Below are positions 38,036 to 47,473 of a stretch of DNA of 64,000 nt, piece by piece. The first letter of the stretch is position 1, and every line of letters begins with the position of its first letter. The stretch spans positions 1-64,000 of the forward strand of contig NZ_SNXI01000008.1 of assembly GCF_004362895.1 (NCBI RefSeq), read 5' to 3'. The position numbers and the translations under genes are program-made. The stretch comes from Idiomarina aquatica (lineage in GTDB: Bacteria; Pseudomonadota; Gammaproteobacteria; Enterobacterales; Alteromonadaceae). A model generated the notes under the pieces. The model searched no databases and was not told the origin of the DNA. It saw only the letters and a list, made by a program, of their open reading frames with translations.

Positions 38036-39792
38036 GGCGCCGACCCTCCCATGCTGGCGGCCTTCATTGGCTCGTTGTGCAAGTTATCGGGGGGAACATT
38101 TAATAAGCGCATGGTTTGGCCGACAATTTCCGAAAAAACCGGCGCTGCCGCCGTACCACCATAATAATCATCGGTACCCGGCTCATTAATGGTCACAACC
38201 ACTACTACTTCCGGGTTCGATGCCGGCGCTACACCGGCAAATAAAGCAACATATTCGTCGCCGTAACCGCCTGCGGCTCGAATTTTCCGGGTAGTGCCCG
38301 TTTTACCAGCAATACGATAGCCGGGCACCTTAGCCTCTTTTGCCGTACCGTCGCTGACAACGCGCTCCATCATTCGTAAAACAGCGCGAGTGTTATCCGG
38401 GCTAAATACTTGTTCGGCCGGAAGCGGTGACTCTTGTCGGAAAATCGTTAACGGACGCAACATTCCGCCGCTGGCGATAGTAGTATAGGCGCGCGCCAGT
38501 TGTAGCGTGGTGGTCGACAAACCGTAACCGTAGGACAAGGTCGCCAATTCAAAATCTGACCAGCGACGACGATTACCAAATAGCCCCATACTCTCGCCCA
38601 GCAATGACACCCCGGTATCGTTGCCAAAGCCGACGTCAAAATATGTCTGTAGTAATTTATCGACGCCAAGTTCCAGCGCAATATTAGTGACACCGACATT
38701 CGAGGAATGCTCTAAAATACCGCCCAGACTTAACTCCCCATAGTTGCGTGGGTCACTGACGCGGCGACCGCCAATTCTCAGCCAACCCGGGCTGGTATCG
38801 ATGCTATCGCCGGCCTTATAAAGGCCGTTTTCGAGCGCACTCAAGACCACCAGTGGTTTAACAGTGGAGCCCGGCTCATAGCTATCGGTAATCACCCGGT
38901 TTCGCATTTTAAAGCTTTGCAAATCCGCGCGATTGTTAGGATTAAAGGACGGGCTATTAACCATGGCCAGAATTTCGCCGGTATCGACATCGATGACCAC
39001 CGCACTACCCGAGGTTGCCTGATTGTAGCGCACGGCTTTTTTCAACTCGGTGTAAGCAGTAGCCTGAATTCGTTGATCGATACTTAAGGTTAATTGTTTA
39101 GGTTGTTGGGCTTCAGTCTGGCTGATCTCCTCAATAACCCGTCCTTGCGCATCCTTGCGATAAACTCGTTTACCGGGCGTACCGGTTAAATGTTCGTCAT
39201 AAAGTAGTTCAAGGCCTTCCTGACCCTGCCCGTCTATGTTAGTGATACCCAGTAAGTGAGCACTAATTTCGCCGGTAGGATAATAACGGCGTGATTCGGT
39301 TTTCAAGTACACGCCGGGGATGTTTAAGTCGCGAACGTATTCAGCCTCGCTGGGAGTAACCTTACGTTGCAGGTAAACAAAACGCCGCTCAGGATCGGAG
39401 ACTTTTCCGATAAGCTCATCACGGTTCATACGGAAAGTTTCTGCCAATGCTTGCCAGCGACTGGTATCAGCAAGCGCATTATGTTCAGCAATACGCTGCG
39501 GATCAGCCCAGACTGTCTCAACCGGCACACTGACGGCCAGTTCACGACCATTGCGGTCGACGATCATACCGCGCTGAACACTAAGGCTGGCTGATCTCAG
39601 TGAGCGCATATCGCCCTGCATCGAGTAACGTTCAGGGCTAATAACCTGGATATAGGCCGCTCGCGCTATCAGTACGCTGAAAACAGAAAACAACACGCCG
39701 ACAGCCACATAAAAGCGCCATTGGGTGCCAACAGGCTTGGTATTTTTGCGGTTACGTTTAACCGCTGGTTTGCGCCGCGGTGTCATTGCCAT
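38032..39792 (-). CDS. ftsI: Septal transpeptidase FtsI (PBP3)
   Basis: Class B penicillin-binding protein that cross-links septal peptidoglycan. A short basic cytoplasmic N-terminus precedes one transmembrane helix (about 27-48), then the pedestal domain (RGMIVDRNGRELAVS) and the transpeptidase domain with the catalytic tetrad Ser309-Thr-Val-Lys312, Ser363-Ser-Asn365 and Lys497-Thr-Gly499. 586 aa, normal. It overlaps ftsL upstream by 10 bases. Confidence 0.98.
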   Translation of the reverse strand: MAMTPRRKPAVKRNRKNTKPVGTQWRFYVAVGVLFSVFSVLIARAAYIQVISPERYSMQGDMRSLRSASLSVQRGMIVDRNGRELAVSVPVETVWADPQRIAEHNALADTSRWQALAETFRMNRDELIGKVSDPERRFVYLQRKVTPSEAEYVRDLNIPGVYLKTESRRYYPTGEISAHLLGITNIDGQGQEGLELLYDEHLTGTPGKRVYRKDAQGRVIEEISQTEAQQPKQLTLSIDQRIQATAYTELKKAVRYNQATSGSAVVIDVDTGEILAMVNSPSFNPNNRADLQSFKMRNRVITDSYEPGSTVKPLVVLSALENGLYKAGDSIDTSPGWLRIGGRRVSDPRNYGELSLGGILEHSSNVGVTNIALELGVDKLLQTYFDVGFGNDTGVSLLGESMGLFGNRRRWSDFELATLSYGYGLSTTTLQLARAYTTIASGGMLRPLTIFRQESPLPAEQVFSPDNTRAVLRMMERVVSDGTAKEAKVPGYRIAGKTGTTRKIRAAGGYGDEYVALFAGVAPASNPEVVVVVTINEPGTDDYYGGTAAAPVFSEIVGQTMRLLNVPPDNLHNEPMKAASMGGSAP

Positions 39793-40100
39793 GGTACCAC
39801 CACTTCGCGTTCCGGCGTAACTTCAACCATACCCAGCTGTTCTTGCGCAATACGTTCTACACGGCTGTGTTCAGTCAACGCATTCTGTTCGATCACTAAA
39901 TGACGCCATTCACGGTCAAGCAAATCTCGCTGAGATAGTAATTGATCCCGGGCAGACGTTAACTGACGATTTTGATGTGCGATATAAATGACCGTCAATG
40001 CGGTTGCAATAACCAACAACATTAATGCGATCACATATTTATAGCGCCGCAAATCTTGCAATAGCATAACCGGTAAGGCTGGATAGCGTTGCTTAGCCAT
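39783..40100 (-). CDS. ftsL: Cell division protein FtsL
   Basis: Small bitopic divisome protein forming a complex with FtsB and FtsQ. 105 aa: a short cytoplasmic tail, one transmembrane segment ([20 protein letters not shown]), and a periplasmic coiled coil ([27 protein letters not shown], in part). The tail ends in [12 protein letters not shown]. Overlaps rsmH by 8 bases and ftsI by 10. Confidence 0.95.
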   Translation of the reverse strand: MAKQRYPALPVMLLQDLRRYKYVIALMLLVIATALTVIYIAHQNRQLTSARDQLLSQRDLLDREWRHLVIEQNALTEHSRVERIAQEQLGMVEVTPEREVVVPWQ

Positions 40101-41037
40101 GAGCTAGTCTCCTCGCTATACGCAACACCGAACTGCGTGCTCGCGGGTTATGCTGAAGTTCAGCTTCGCTTGGCTTGATTGCTTTACCGACTAATTGCAG
40201 TGAGCGATCTTTATTTAATTCAGCCTCTGTCAGGGGTAACCCTGCCGGAACCTGTTTGCCCTGACTATGATGACGCATAAAGCGCTTCACAATGCGATCT
40301 TCAAGACTATGAAAACTTATCACTACTAGCCGGCCATCTTCTTTTAACGCCCGCAGCGATGCATCAAGCGCTTGTTCAATTTGTTCTAGTTCGCGATTAA
40401 TATGAATCCGAATAGCCTGGAATGAACGCGTTGCCGGGTGTTTATGACGCTCTTTGTTCGGTGCCACGCGGCCGATTAGGTCGGCCAGCTGTTTGGTTCG
40501 GGTAAAAGGCTCCTGGTCACGGTCGTGAACAACAGCGCGGGCGATTTTACGCGCAAAGCGCTCTTCCCCATACACTTTCAAGACATAAACAATGTCGTCG
40601 AAGCTCGCTTTATTCAGCCACTCAGCTGCGGTTTCTCCGCGACTGGTATCCATGCGCATATCCAGTGGCCCGTCACGCATAAAGCTAAAACCGCGTTCGG
40701 CATCGTCGAGCTGTGGTGACGACACCCCTAAATCAAACAAAATGCCTGTCACTTGATGCTCAAGCTGGTGCTGAGTTATGACATCTGCTAACCGGGAGAA
40801 TGGCGTGTGAATAATGCTAAACCGCGGATCATCTATTTGTTCAGCGGCGGCTATCGCTTGAGGATCTTGATCAAGTGCAATAACACGTCCGCTTTCGCCT
40901 AGTTTTTGTAACAACGCACGGGTGTGGCCACCGCGTCCGAACGTGGCGTCAATATAGGTGCCTTGTGGATCAATCACTAGTGCAGCGATGGATTCTTCCA
41001 GTAGCACCGAAACATGTTGCGGTGTCGTTGTTGTCAT
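40093..41037 (-). CDS. rsmH: 16S rRNA (cytosine1402-N4)-methyltransferase RsmH
   Basis: S-adenosylmethionine-dependent enzyme methylating C1402 of 16S rRNA (also called MraW). Motifs: [29 protein letters not shown] (SAM site), [25 protein letters not shown], and [17 protein letters not shown]. 314 aa. Its partner RsmI, which methylates the 2'-O of the same nucleotide, lies about 1 kb away at 42077-42958. Start codon shares one base with the mraZ stop. Confidence 0.98.
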   Translation of the reverse strand: MTTTTPQHVSVLLEESIAALVIDPQGTYIDATFGRGGHTRALLQKLGESGRVIALDQDPQAIAAAEQIDDPRFSIIHTPFSRLADVITQHQLEHQVTGILFDLGVSSPQLDDAERGFSFMRDGPLDMRMDTSRGETAAEWLNKASFDDIVYVLKVYGEERFARKIARAVVHDRDQEPFTRTKQLADLIGRVAPNKERHKHPATRSFQAIRIHINRELEQIEQALDASLRALKEDGRLVVISFHSLEDRIVKRFMRHHSQGKQVPAGLPLTEAELNKDRSLQLVGKAIKPSEAELQHNPRARSSVLRIARRLAHG

Positions 41038-41495
41038 TATAATGAAAAATCTTCCAAGCGCTCATTCAAGATAAATTCGCCGTCGCGCTCGACATCCATA
41101 TCCTGCGCGATTTGGTCGTGCCACGCGGCCTCGTCCCAAATCTCAAATTTGTTTAATTGCCCAACCAGCATTAATTTTTTATCTAGTCCTGCATGCTGGC
41201 GAAGTGGTGCAGAGAGTAACAGGCGACCATTTTTATCCATTTCACAGTCGTCTGCATGGCCGAGCAAAAGCCGTTGTAGCCGGCGTTCTGCTGGGTTCAT
41301 ACTGGATAATTGCGTCAACTTTTTCTCGATGATTTGCCATTCCGGTAACGGATACAACAATAGGCACGGTTGCTTAATATCAATCGTGCATACCATTTTA
41401 CCTTCGCAGTCGATAGACAAGGCATTTCGATACTTAGCAGGTATCGCTAAGCGGCCTTTGCTGTCCAGACTGATCGTTGTAGCCCCTCGGAACAT
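41037..41495 (-). CDS. mraZ: Transcriptional regulator MraZ
   Basis: AbrB-like (SpoVT-fold) ring-forming repressor of the division cluster. 152 aa with two tandem SpoVT repeats: [23 protein letters not shown] at the N-terminus (in part) and [20 protein letters not shown] in the second half. The start at 41495 gives exactly the size of the E. coli protein; 13 codons upstream in frame lie within the operator. First gene of the cluster, with its binding repeats 24-47 bases upstream. Confidence 0.97.
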   Translation of the reverse strand: MFRGATTISLDSKGRLAIPAKYRNALSIDCEGKMVCTIDIKQPCLLLYPLPEWQIIEKKLTQLSSMNPAERRLQRLLLGHADDCEMDKNGRLLLSAPLRQHAGLDKKLMLVGQLNKFEIWDEAAWHDQIAQDMDVERDGEFILNERLEDFSL

Positions 41496-41518
41496 GATCC
41501 TCACCTGATCATTACGAT

Positions 41519-41580
41519 CCACTATTATCCACAAATCCCCACAATGTTACAGTCTAGGTAGTTAAAGTTCCCACTGTCAA
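41519..41580 (-). promoter_or_regulatory. mraZ promoter and MraZ operator repeats
   Basis: On the minus strand TTGACA (41575-41580), an 18-base spacer and TAGACT (41551-41556) form the cluster promoter. Downstream are three GTGG direct repeats spaced exactly 10 bases apart (41539-41542, 41529-41532, 41519-41522), the pattern of the known MraZ box (TGGGN repeats separated by 5 bases). One repeat per helical turn fits binding by the MraZ ring, so the cluster is probably autorepressed. Confidence 0.85.
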
Positions 41581-41683
41581 GTTAAAAACCACGCAAATAG
41601 CAGGCTTTTCGCGGGCTTTTCGAATCATTTACGACAAGTGGTTGAAGGGTAAAGGCATTTTAAAGAAGTAAAAAAGAAGAAGG

Positions 41684-42038
<355 letters not shown>

Positions 42039-42047
42039 AAGCGCGCA

Positions 42048-42076
42048 ATCATACGCACTGTAGCGACAGAGCTCAA
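42048..42076 (-). promoter_or_regulatory. rnpB promoter
   Basis: TTGAGC (42071-42076), a 17-base spacer and TATGAT (42048-42053) on the minus strand, followed by GC-rich TGCGCGC, lie just downstream of the rsmI stop and 10 bases before the inferred RNase P RNA start. Stable RNA genes usually have such strong promoters with GC-rich discriminators. Confidence 0.8.
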
Positions 42077-42958
42077 TCAATTATTGAGGTTTTTAAGTCC
42101 CCACTGGTACAGTGCATTTTTTCGCTCGTCATAAAGCTGCGCTACGATCGCTGCCGCTTTTTTTAACGGTAATTCCTGTACCAATATCGCCAACGCTTTT
42201 TGCGCCTGCAGGTCAGGTTGATCGTCAGCGTCGACCGGCGCCACATAACCACTGATAATCAGCACCATTTCGCCACGCTGCTGGTTAGGATCGTCGGTCA
42301 GGCGTTGCAAGAGTTGTGAGGCATTACCATATAAATAGGTTTCGAATTGCTTTGTCAGCTCTCTTGCTAACACTAGCTCGCGGCCATCACCCAGCGTCTG
42401 ATAAATATCCTCAAGGGTGTGCATAATACGATGTGGTGTTTCATAAAACACCATAGTGCGCGATTCTTCAGCCAGCGCCGCCAGCTGTTTTTTGCGTTGT
42501 TGTGGCTTAGCAGCCAAAAAGCCCTCAAAGCTAAAGCGGTCAGTCGCGACCCCCGCACCACTCAAGGCAGTGGTAATAGCACAAGGCCCGGGTAAGGCAA
42601 CAACCGGTAAACCCTGCTGCCGACAACGGCTGACAATAATATAGCCGGGGTCACTAATTAATGGTGTGCCGGCATCACTGATCAGTGCAACATTGAGTCC
42701 GTTGCTTAATAATTCCATGACCGCTGCGGTCTTTTGCTTTTCGTTGTGTTCGTGTAAAGCAATAAGCCGGGCTTTAGAACCAACCTGTTGTAACAACGGC
42801 TTACTATGGCGAGTGTCTTCGGCAGCCACATAGTCCACTTCAAGCAGTGTTCGTATGGCACGCTCGGTCATATCGCTTAGATTACCGATAGGCGTTGGCA
42901 CAATATAAAGGGTGCCGGGATTGTTTTGCGCTTCTTTTACACTCTGCTGTGCGGACAT
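42077..42958 (-). CDS. rsmI: 16S rRNA (cytidine1402-2'-O)-methyltransferase RsmI
   Basis: Tetrapyrrole-methylase-fold enzyme adding the 2'-O-methyl to C1402, complementing RsmH. Motifs: LYIVPTPIGNLSDMTERA, AAEDTRHSKPLLQQ, ALISDAGTPLISDPGY, VALPGPCAITTALSGAG, FSFEGFLAAK, VFYETPHRI and the C-terminal LPLKKAAAIVAQL...KNALYQWGL. The start at 42958 (ATG behind AAAGG) gives 293 aa; a TTG seven codons earlier is less likely. It diverges from lpoA, and a -10-like TATAAT lies in the shared upstream region. Confidence 0.96.
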   Translation of the reverse strand: MSAQQSVKEAQNNPGTLYIVPTPIGNLSDMTERAIRTLLEVDYVAAEDTRHSKPLLQQVGSKARLIALHEHNEKQKTAAVMELLSNGLNVALISDAGTPLISDPGYIIVSRCRQQGLPVVALPGPCAITTALSGAGVATDRFSFEGFLAAKPQQRKKQLAALAEESRTMVFYETPHRIMHTLEDIYQTLGDGRELVLARELTKQFETYLYGNASQLLQRLTDDPNQQRGEMVLIISGYVAPVDADDQPDLQAQKALAILVQELPLKKAAAIVAQLYDERKNALYQWGLKNLNN

Positions 42959-43034
42959 GGATGCCTTTGTTTGTTTCAATCAACCTAAGCATTATAGTAT
43001 CATTCCGGTTAAAACTTTGGCAGAGGACAAACCC

Positions 43035-44870
43035 GTGACGGCTAAATTAACAACCCAAATTATGCGGTTAGCGCTGGCCTTATTATGCGTTCCTCTGCTG
43101 ACGCAATGCTCCAGCGTTGAGCGCGCGGAAAAATCAACACCCCAGCAGCAACAACCTGCCACTGTTGAGGACAGCGCACAGACAACTGACAGAACCGCAG
43201 CTGATTGGCTGCAACAAGCTGCGGCAGGGGACTCAAACATCGACCAGCTACGCGCCCTGTTAAATGCCTCCGAGGCCTTCCAACAACAGCAACAGTGGCA
43301 ACACGCTGCAGCAATTCTTAGCCAAATTGAGACAGCGCAGTTAACTCGCCAGGACAACGCGCGCTTCAAATTGATGCAGGCACGATGGTTTGCATACCAG
43401 CAACAGTGGCAAACGGCTATTAGTGAGCTGGAACCGCAAATACAATATTTTCAGACCCGGGAACGACGCTTACAGGGCCTTTCAATACTCGCCAAGAGTC
43501 ATGCCGCATTAGAACAGTATTGGCAGGCCAGCCAGGCACAAATAGAAGCCGAACAATATAATGGTAATGCCTCTCCGGATCAGAGTCGGGCAGCCATCTG
43601 GGCCTATTTACGACAGGCCCGGGCTGACGAACTGCCCGCCACACGACCGTTAGCAAATCAACTAGCTGGCTGGTGGCGGTTAGCTAAGCTGTTCCACCAG
43701 CATGCGAGTAAGCCCACGTTATTAGCAGAATCTTTGCAACAATGGCAATCAAGTTACCCCGACCACCTGGCTGCTGACATGGTAGCAACCTGGCTGCAAC
43801 AGCCTTGGCAAGATGCGAGCCATGTGGTAGCGCTATTACCTTTAACCGGCGATTACGCTAAACAAGGCATTGCAGTGCGCGATGGATTGCTGGCAGCGGC
43901 CAGCAAAAACGATTTGTCCGTAAGCTTTATAGACACCCAAACGACTCCGCTCGCTGAGCAGCAATCTGCCATTATTGAAGCCGGAGCAACACACATCGTT
44001 GGACCGTTATTAAAATCGCAGGTAGAGCAATGGAAAAATCAGCCGTTACCGGGGGTTTATCATTTATTGCTCAACGAAACCACGGTGCTCCCTTCCTCGA
44101 TCATCGGTGCTGAACTGATCGAGTTTGCACTGGCACCTGAGGATGAAGCGCGACAATCGGCCCGCTACTTAAGCCGGCAGAGTATATTGACACCGCTAAT
44201 TTTAGCTGCCAGCAGCCGCGGTAGCGAGCGTGTGGTGGAAGCTTTTCAGCAGCAACGCGAGTTATTAAATCAACAGCCCGCCGAGCTGGGCTGGTACCAA
44301 AGCCGTGACCAGATGCAAGCCGTGGTCGAACAAAAGCTGGGTATCGAAGCCAGTAAACAACGTATCAGAGAAGTCAAAATTGCTGCGGGTAAAATAATTG
44401 TAGACGAGCAAGAGCGCAGTCGAGCTGACCTCGACGCAGTTTATTTACCCGGCAACCTCGCACAGGTCAGACTGCTTAAGCCATTTATCGACGTGAATTT
44501 GTCACCCTTTGCACCACCGCTAACGGTCTATGCCAATTCCGATGTGCATCAACGTGCTAATCGCTTTGGCGATGCCGATTTACAGGGCGTAGTTTTTACC
44601 GAAACTCCGGGACTATTAAACAGAAACGGCGACAGTGAAAGCGTTGCGCAATGGCTTAACTTGCGTTCAGACGCCAACCTCAACGAAGCACGACTATTTG
44701 CGATGGGCTACGACAGCATTCCACTACTAAATCATTTAATGGCATTAATACGCTTCCCGGGGGTTCACTACCGTGGTGTTAGTGGCACACTTCAGGTACC
44801 CTTCGGTCGGGTTCAACGCACGTTAGATTGGGCTACCTTTACTCGAGAGTCCGTTCAAGCAATCGAGTAA
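43035..44870 (+). CDS. lpoA: Penicillin-binding protein activator LpoA
   Basis: Outer membrane lipoprotein that activates PBP1A through the periplasm. GTG at 43035 is chosen because AGAGGA lies 8 bases upstream and because it yields a lipoprotein signal, MTAKLTTQIMRLALALLCVPLLTQC; an ATG nine codons later has no ribosome site. The residue before the lipid Cys is Gln, unusual for a lipobox. An N-terminal TPR-like helical domain rich in Gln (about 30-260) is followed by a periplasmic-binding-protein-like domain starting at VVALLPLTGDYAKQGIAVRDG. 611 aa, somewhat shorter than in E. coli. Followed by yraN after 2 bases. Confidence 0.92.
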   Translation: MTAKLTTQIMRLALALLCVPLLTQCSSVERAEKSTPQQQQPATVEDSAQTTDRTAADWLQQAAAGDSNIDQLRALLNASEAFQQQQQWQHAAAILSQIETAQLTRQDNARFKLMQARWFAYQQQWQTAISELEPQIQYFQTRERRLQGLSILAKSHAALEQYWQASQAQIEAEQYNGNASPDQSRAAIWAYLRQARADELPATRPLANQLAGWWRLAKLFHQHASKPTLLAESLQQWQSSYPDHLAADMVATWLQQPWQDASHVVALLPLTGDYAKQGIAVRDGLLAAASKNDLSVSFIDTQTTPLAEQQSAIIEAGATHIVGPLLKSQVEQWKNQPLPGVYHLLLNETTVLPSSIIGAELIEFALAPEDEARQSARYLSRQSILTPLILAASSRGSERVVEAFQQQRELLNQQPAELGWYQSRDQMQAVVEQKLGIEASKQRIREVKIAAGKIIVDEQERSRADLDAVYLPGNLAQVRLLKPFIDVNLSPFAPPLTVYANSDVHQRANRFGDADLQGVVFTETPGLLNRNGDSESVAQWLNLRSDANLNEARLFAMGYDSIPLLNHLMALIRFPGVHYRGVSGTLQVPFGRVQRTLDWATFTRESVQAIE

Positions 44871-44872
44871 CT

Positions 44873-45223
44873 ATGTCCAAAAAAGCCAAAGGCAACCGAG
44901 GCGAGGAAAGAGCTGCAGCCTTCCTGGTCGAAAATGGTTTGCGTATTGCCGCGCGTAATTTTCGTATTGACGGCGGAGAGATCGATATTGTCGCGACGTC
45001 GCCGGCAATGTTTATATTCGTTGAAGTTAAGTTCCGCAGTGAAGGAAGCTATATTGATGCCCTGGAGCGAATCAGTCCTGCACAGACAGCAAGAATTCGC
45101 TTTACCGCGCAGCACTATTTATTACAACACGGTCTAAACCAACATCAACTCAGATTACGATTTGATGTAATTACGATAACAGGGCCGAATGCGGACCTTT
45201 ATTGGCTCAAGGATGCTTTTTAA
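44873..45223 (+). CDS. yraN: YraN family endonuclease-like protein
   Basis: Small protein (116 aa) of the UPF0102 family with a predicted nuclease fold; the cellular role is not established. Motifs GNRGEERAAAFLVENGL, ARNFRIDGGEIDIVA and FIFVEVKFRSEGSY hold the typical acidic/Lys residues of the PD-(D/E)XK type. The start at 44873 (MSKKAKGNRG) fits homologues; the frame is open further back into lpoA. Gene order lpoA-yraN-diaA-dolP is the same as in E. coli. Confidence 0.93.
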   Translation: MSKKAKGNRGEERAAAFLVENGLRIAARNFRIDGGEIDIVATSPAMFIFVEVKFRSEGSYIDALERISPAQTARIRFTAQHYLLQHGLNQHQLRLRFDVITITGPNADLYWLKDAF

Positions 45224-45225
45224 TC

Positions 45226-45774
45226 ATGCAGTCAGAACAAGTGAAAACAGTTTTTACCGAGAGCATACAGACGCAGATTTCTGCCGTTGAAAGCCTTTCC
45301 GATATGCTTGAGGATACGGTCGGCTTACTCGTCAACAGCCTGCTTAACGGACAGCGGCTGTTCGTTCAGGGGAATGCATCGTGCCGCTGGATTAGTCGTC
45401 ACTTTGCCGAGCAGATGAACAGCGGGATGCGTTTGGAACGGCCGGCTTTTCCGGTTATCCCACTGCAAAACTATGGTCACCAGCAGGTGGCCTCTTTGGG
45501 TCAGCGCAATGATATTTTAGTGGTTATAGCAGCAGCAGAAGGCGACGATAAGGCACTGCTCGAAACGATGGAAGTAGCACTAAGCCGCGAGATGATTATT
45601 GTTGCCTTAACCGGGCAGAATAATGAACTGGTGTCGGGTCTGTTGGGCGCTGACGATATAGAAATACAAATACCGTCACAAAACCCTGCACGCGTACTAG
45701 AGCATCAATTACTGATCTGTCATTGCCTTTGCGAACTTATAGAACAAACAATTTTTCCACAGGAGCACGACTGA
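45226..45774 (+). CDS. diaA: DnaA-associating protein DiaA (divergent SIS-domain protein)
   Basis: SIS-fold protein that stimulates DnaA assembly at oriC. Ends strongly resemble DiaA (VFTESIQTQISAVE, SLLNGQRLFVQGN, REMIIVALTGQNNELVSGLLG, and C-terminal CHCLCELIEQTIFP). The start at 45226 (MQSEQVKTV) gives 182 aa, about 14 fewer than E. coli. The middle is shortened, and the usual STxGNS sugar-phosphate loop is replaced by IAAAEGDD, while the GNGTSA loop reads GNASCR. Sugar-phosphate isomerase activity is therefore unlikely. Overlaps the dolP start by one base. Confidence 0.85.
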   Translation: MQSEQVKTVFTESIQTQISAVESLSDMLEDTVGLLVNSLLNGQRLFVQGNASCRWISRHFAEQMNSGMRLERPAFPVIPLQNYGHQQVASLGQRNDILVVIAAAEGDDKALLETMEVALSREMIIVALTGQNNELVSGLLGADDIEIQIPSQNPARVLEHQLLICHCLCELIEQTIFPQEHD

Positions 45775-46361
45775 TGACAAAGTGGCTAACTAAACCTTTA
45801 AAGACAGGCTTCATGGCGGTTGCAGCGTTGGTTATGCTAAACAGCTGCGCGGTCGTAGCAACCGGCGCAGCAGCCGTTGGTATCAGCTCTGTTACTGACC
45901 CCAGAACTATAGGTAGCCAGTTAGATGACCAAACTATTGAAATGAAAGCCAATGCAAAATTAGGCAATGATGAACAACTTGGTGACTACCGTTTACGCGT
46001 TGTCAGTTATGACCAACAAGTTTTATTAATTGGCCAGGTTCCTAATGATGGCATGCGCCAACGAGCAGAAGAAGTTATCGCAGATACTAACGGTATTGAA
46101 CGCATTTTTAATCAAGTTCGGGTTAGTTCGCAAGCTGGACTGTCGGTGCAAAGCAACGACGCCTGGATTACCAGTCAGGTTAAGCTCAAACTCGCTGCTA
46201 ACGAACAGGTCAGTGCCAGCGACATAAAAGTTGTCACCGAAAACAGTGAAGTGTTTTTATTGGGAATCGTCGGCCGCGCGTCTGCCGAAATCGCTGTAAA
46301 CATTGCCCGCAATGTTAAAGGCGTGAGCCGCGTAGTTAAGGCATTTAAAGCGCCACGTTAA
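45774..46361 (+). CDS. dolP: Outer membrane lipoprotein DolP, double BON domain
   Basis: Lipoprotein (formerly YraP) that locates to the division site in E. coli and supports outer membrane integrity. The start at 45774 follows CAGGAG and gives a lipoprotein signal ending LVMLNSC. Two BON domains: residues about 45-110 (DDQTIEMKANAKLG, RLRVVSYDQQVLLIGQVPND) and about 120-190 (WITSQVKLKLAANEQ, VFLLGIVGRASAE). 195 aa. Last gene of the lpoA group. In E. coli the homologue is under sigma-E control; I see no such promoter here. Confidence 0.92.
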   Translation: MTKWLTKPLKTGFMAVAALVMLNSCAVVATGAAAVGISSVTDPRTIGSQLDDQTIEMKANAKLGNDEQLGDYRLRVVSYDQQVLLIGQVPNDGMRQRAEEVIADTNGIERIFNQVRVSSQAGLSVQSNDAWITSQVKLKLAANEQVSASDIKVVTENSEVFLLGIVGRASAEIAVNIARNVKGVSRVVKAFKAPR

Positions 46362-46368
46362 ATGGCGC
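46350..46368 (+). terminator. Possible weak terminator after dolP
   Basis: GCGCCA and TGGCGC (46350-46355 and 46363-46368) form a 6-bp stem that spans the dolP stop codon, between convergent dolP and sspB. Only a mixed CTTATGCTATTT follows, so efficiency is doubtful. Confidence 0.35.
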
Positions 46369-46374
46369 CTTATG

Positions 46375-46809
46375 CTATTTAATGACTTTTAGATTGGGTC
46401 TTTTTGACTTGTTTTTTTCTTCGCTCTGGCCTGTGCCGCCTGATGACTCTTCAGGAGTCTCGTCGACTGGCATTTTGTCGAGTTGCGGCTCAGCCTCAAA
46501 CATTGCGCCGGCACCATTCTCGCGAGCAAACAACGCCAGTGCAGCAGTCATCGGCACGATAACTTCCATCGGCTGGCCACTAAAGCGTGCATTGAAGCGA
46601 ATCGCATCATCCAACAACTGCAAGCCAACAACAGCCGATGGTGAGATGTTAAGCGTTATCTGACCATCTTTGACAAACTGTTGAGGTACTTTGGTACCTA
46701 CAATGGTTGCATCCACAACTAGATGAGGCGTGAGCTGGTTATCAACGATCCAATCATAAAGCGCTCTAAGTAAATAGGGCCTCTTAGGTGTCATTTCTGA
46801 TACTTTCAT
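46375..46809 (-). CDS. sspB: ClpXP adaptor SspB
   Basis: Dimeric adaptor that brings ssrA-tagged proteins to ClpXP. Substrate-binding domain at the N-terminus (MTPKRPYLLRALYDWIVDNQ, LTPHLVVDA, ITLNISPSAVVGLQL, IRFNARFSGQP, ALFARENGAGAMFE) followed by a flexible acidic linker and the short ClpX-binding tail RPNLKVIK. Three ATG/GTG starts lie in a row; 46809 has the best distance to GAGG. Second gene of the sspA-sspB operon (19-base gap). Confidence 0.97.
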   Translation of the reverse strand: MKVSEMTPKRPYLLRALYDWIVDNQLTPHLVVDATIVGTKVPQQFVKDGQITLNISPSAVVGLQLLDDAIRFNARFSGQPMEVIVPMTAALALFARENGAGAMFEAEPQLDKMPVDETPEESSGGTGQSEEKNKSKRPNLKVIK

Positions 46810-46828
46810 CATCACCTCGATTAGTGTT

Positions 46829-47449
46829 TTAGCGTGCCAATTCTTTCTCGGCTTCGGTTAACGATTCCTGGAATGTTTTACGCTCGAAAACACGGATCAT
46901 ATAGGCTTTGATATCCTTAGAACCCTGACCGTCTAATTGAATACCATAAGCCGGCAGACGCCATAACAGCGGTGCTAAATAGCAGTCAACCAAGCTGAAC
47001 TCTTCGCTCATAAAGTACGGCGAATCAGCAAAAATGGGTGCCAAAGACAATAGTCCCTCTTTTAGTTCCTGCCGCGCAGCATTATCGCCTGCGAGTATCT
47101 TATCGGCCAACGAATACCAGTCACGCTCGATACGATGCATCATTAAACGGCTTGTTCCACGCGCTACCGGATAAACTGGCATCAGTGGCGGGTGCGGGAA
47201 ACGCTCATCCAGATATTCCATGATGATATGTGCATCGTAAAGCACCAATTCACGATCAACTAACGTCGGCGTCGCATCGGAGTATGGATTCAGTTGAATC
47301 AAATCTTCGGGACGTTCGTCTCCTTCAACGTAACTAATTTCTACTGTCACGCCTTTTTCTGCTAAAACTAAGCGAACTTGGTGACTTTTCAAGTCGTCCC
47401 GACCTGAATACAACGTCATCACTGAACGTTTATTTGCTGCAACCGCCAT
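46829..47449 (-). CDS. sspA: Stringent starvation protein SspA
   Basis: Glutathione-S-transferase-fold protein that binds RNA polymerase and alters promoter use under stress. The N-terminus MAVAANKRSVMTLYSG is almost the same as in E. coli; then VRLVLAEKGV, DRELVLYDAHIIMEYLDERFPHPPLMP (partly quoted), YPVARGTSRLMMHRIE and the C-terminal EFSLVDCYLAPLLWRLP. The 206-residue length is normal. The upstream gene petC ends at a terminator, so sspA likely starts its own transcript. Confidence 0.97.
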   Translation of the reverse strand: MAVAANKRSVMTLYSGRDDLKSHQVRLVLAEKGVTVEISYVEGDERPEDLIQLNPYSDATPTLVDRELVLYDAHIIMEYLDERFPHPPLMPVYPVARGTSRLMMHRIERDWYSLADKILAGDNAARQELKEGLLSLAPIFADSPYFMSEEFSLVDCYLAPLLWRLPAYGIQLDGQGSKDIKAYMIRVFERKTFQESLTEAEKELAR

Positions 47450-47473
47450 TTATTTCTCCAGATAATATCAACG

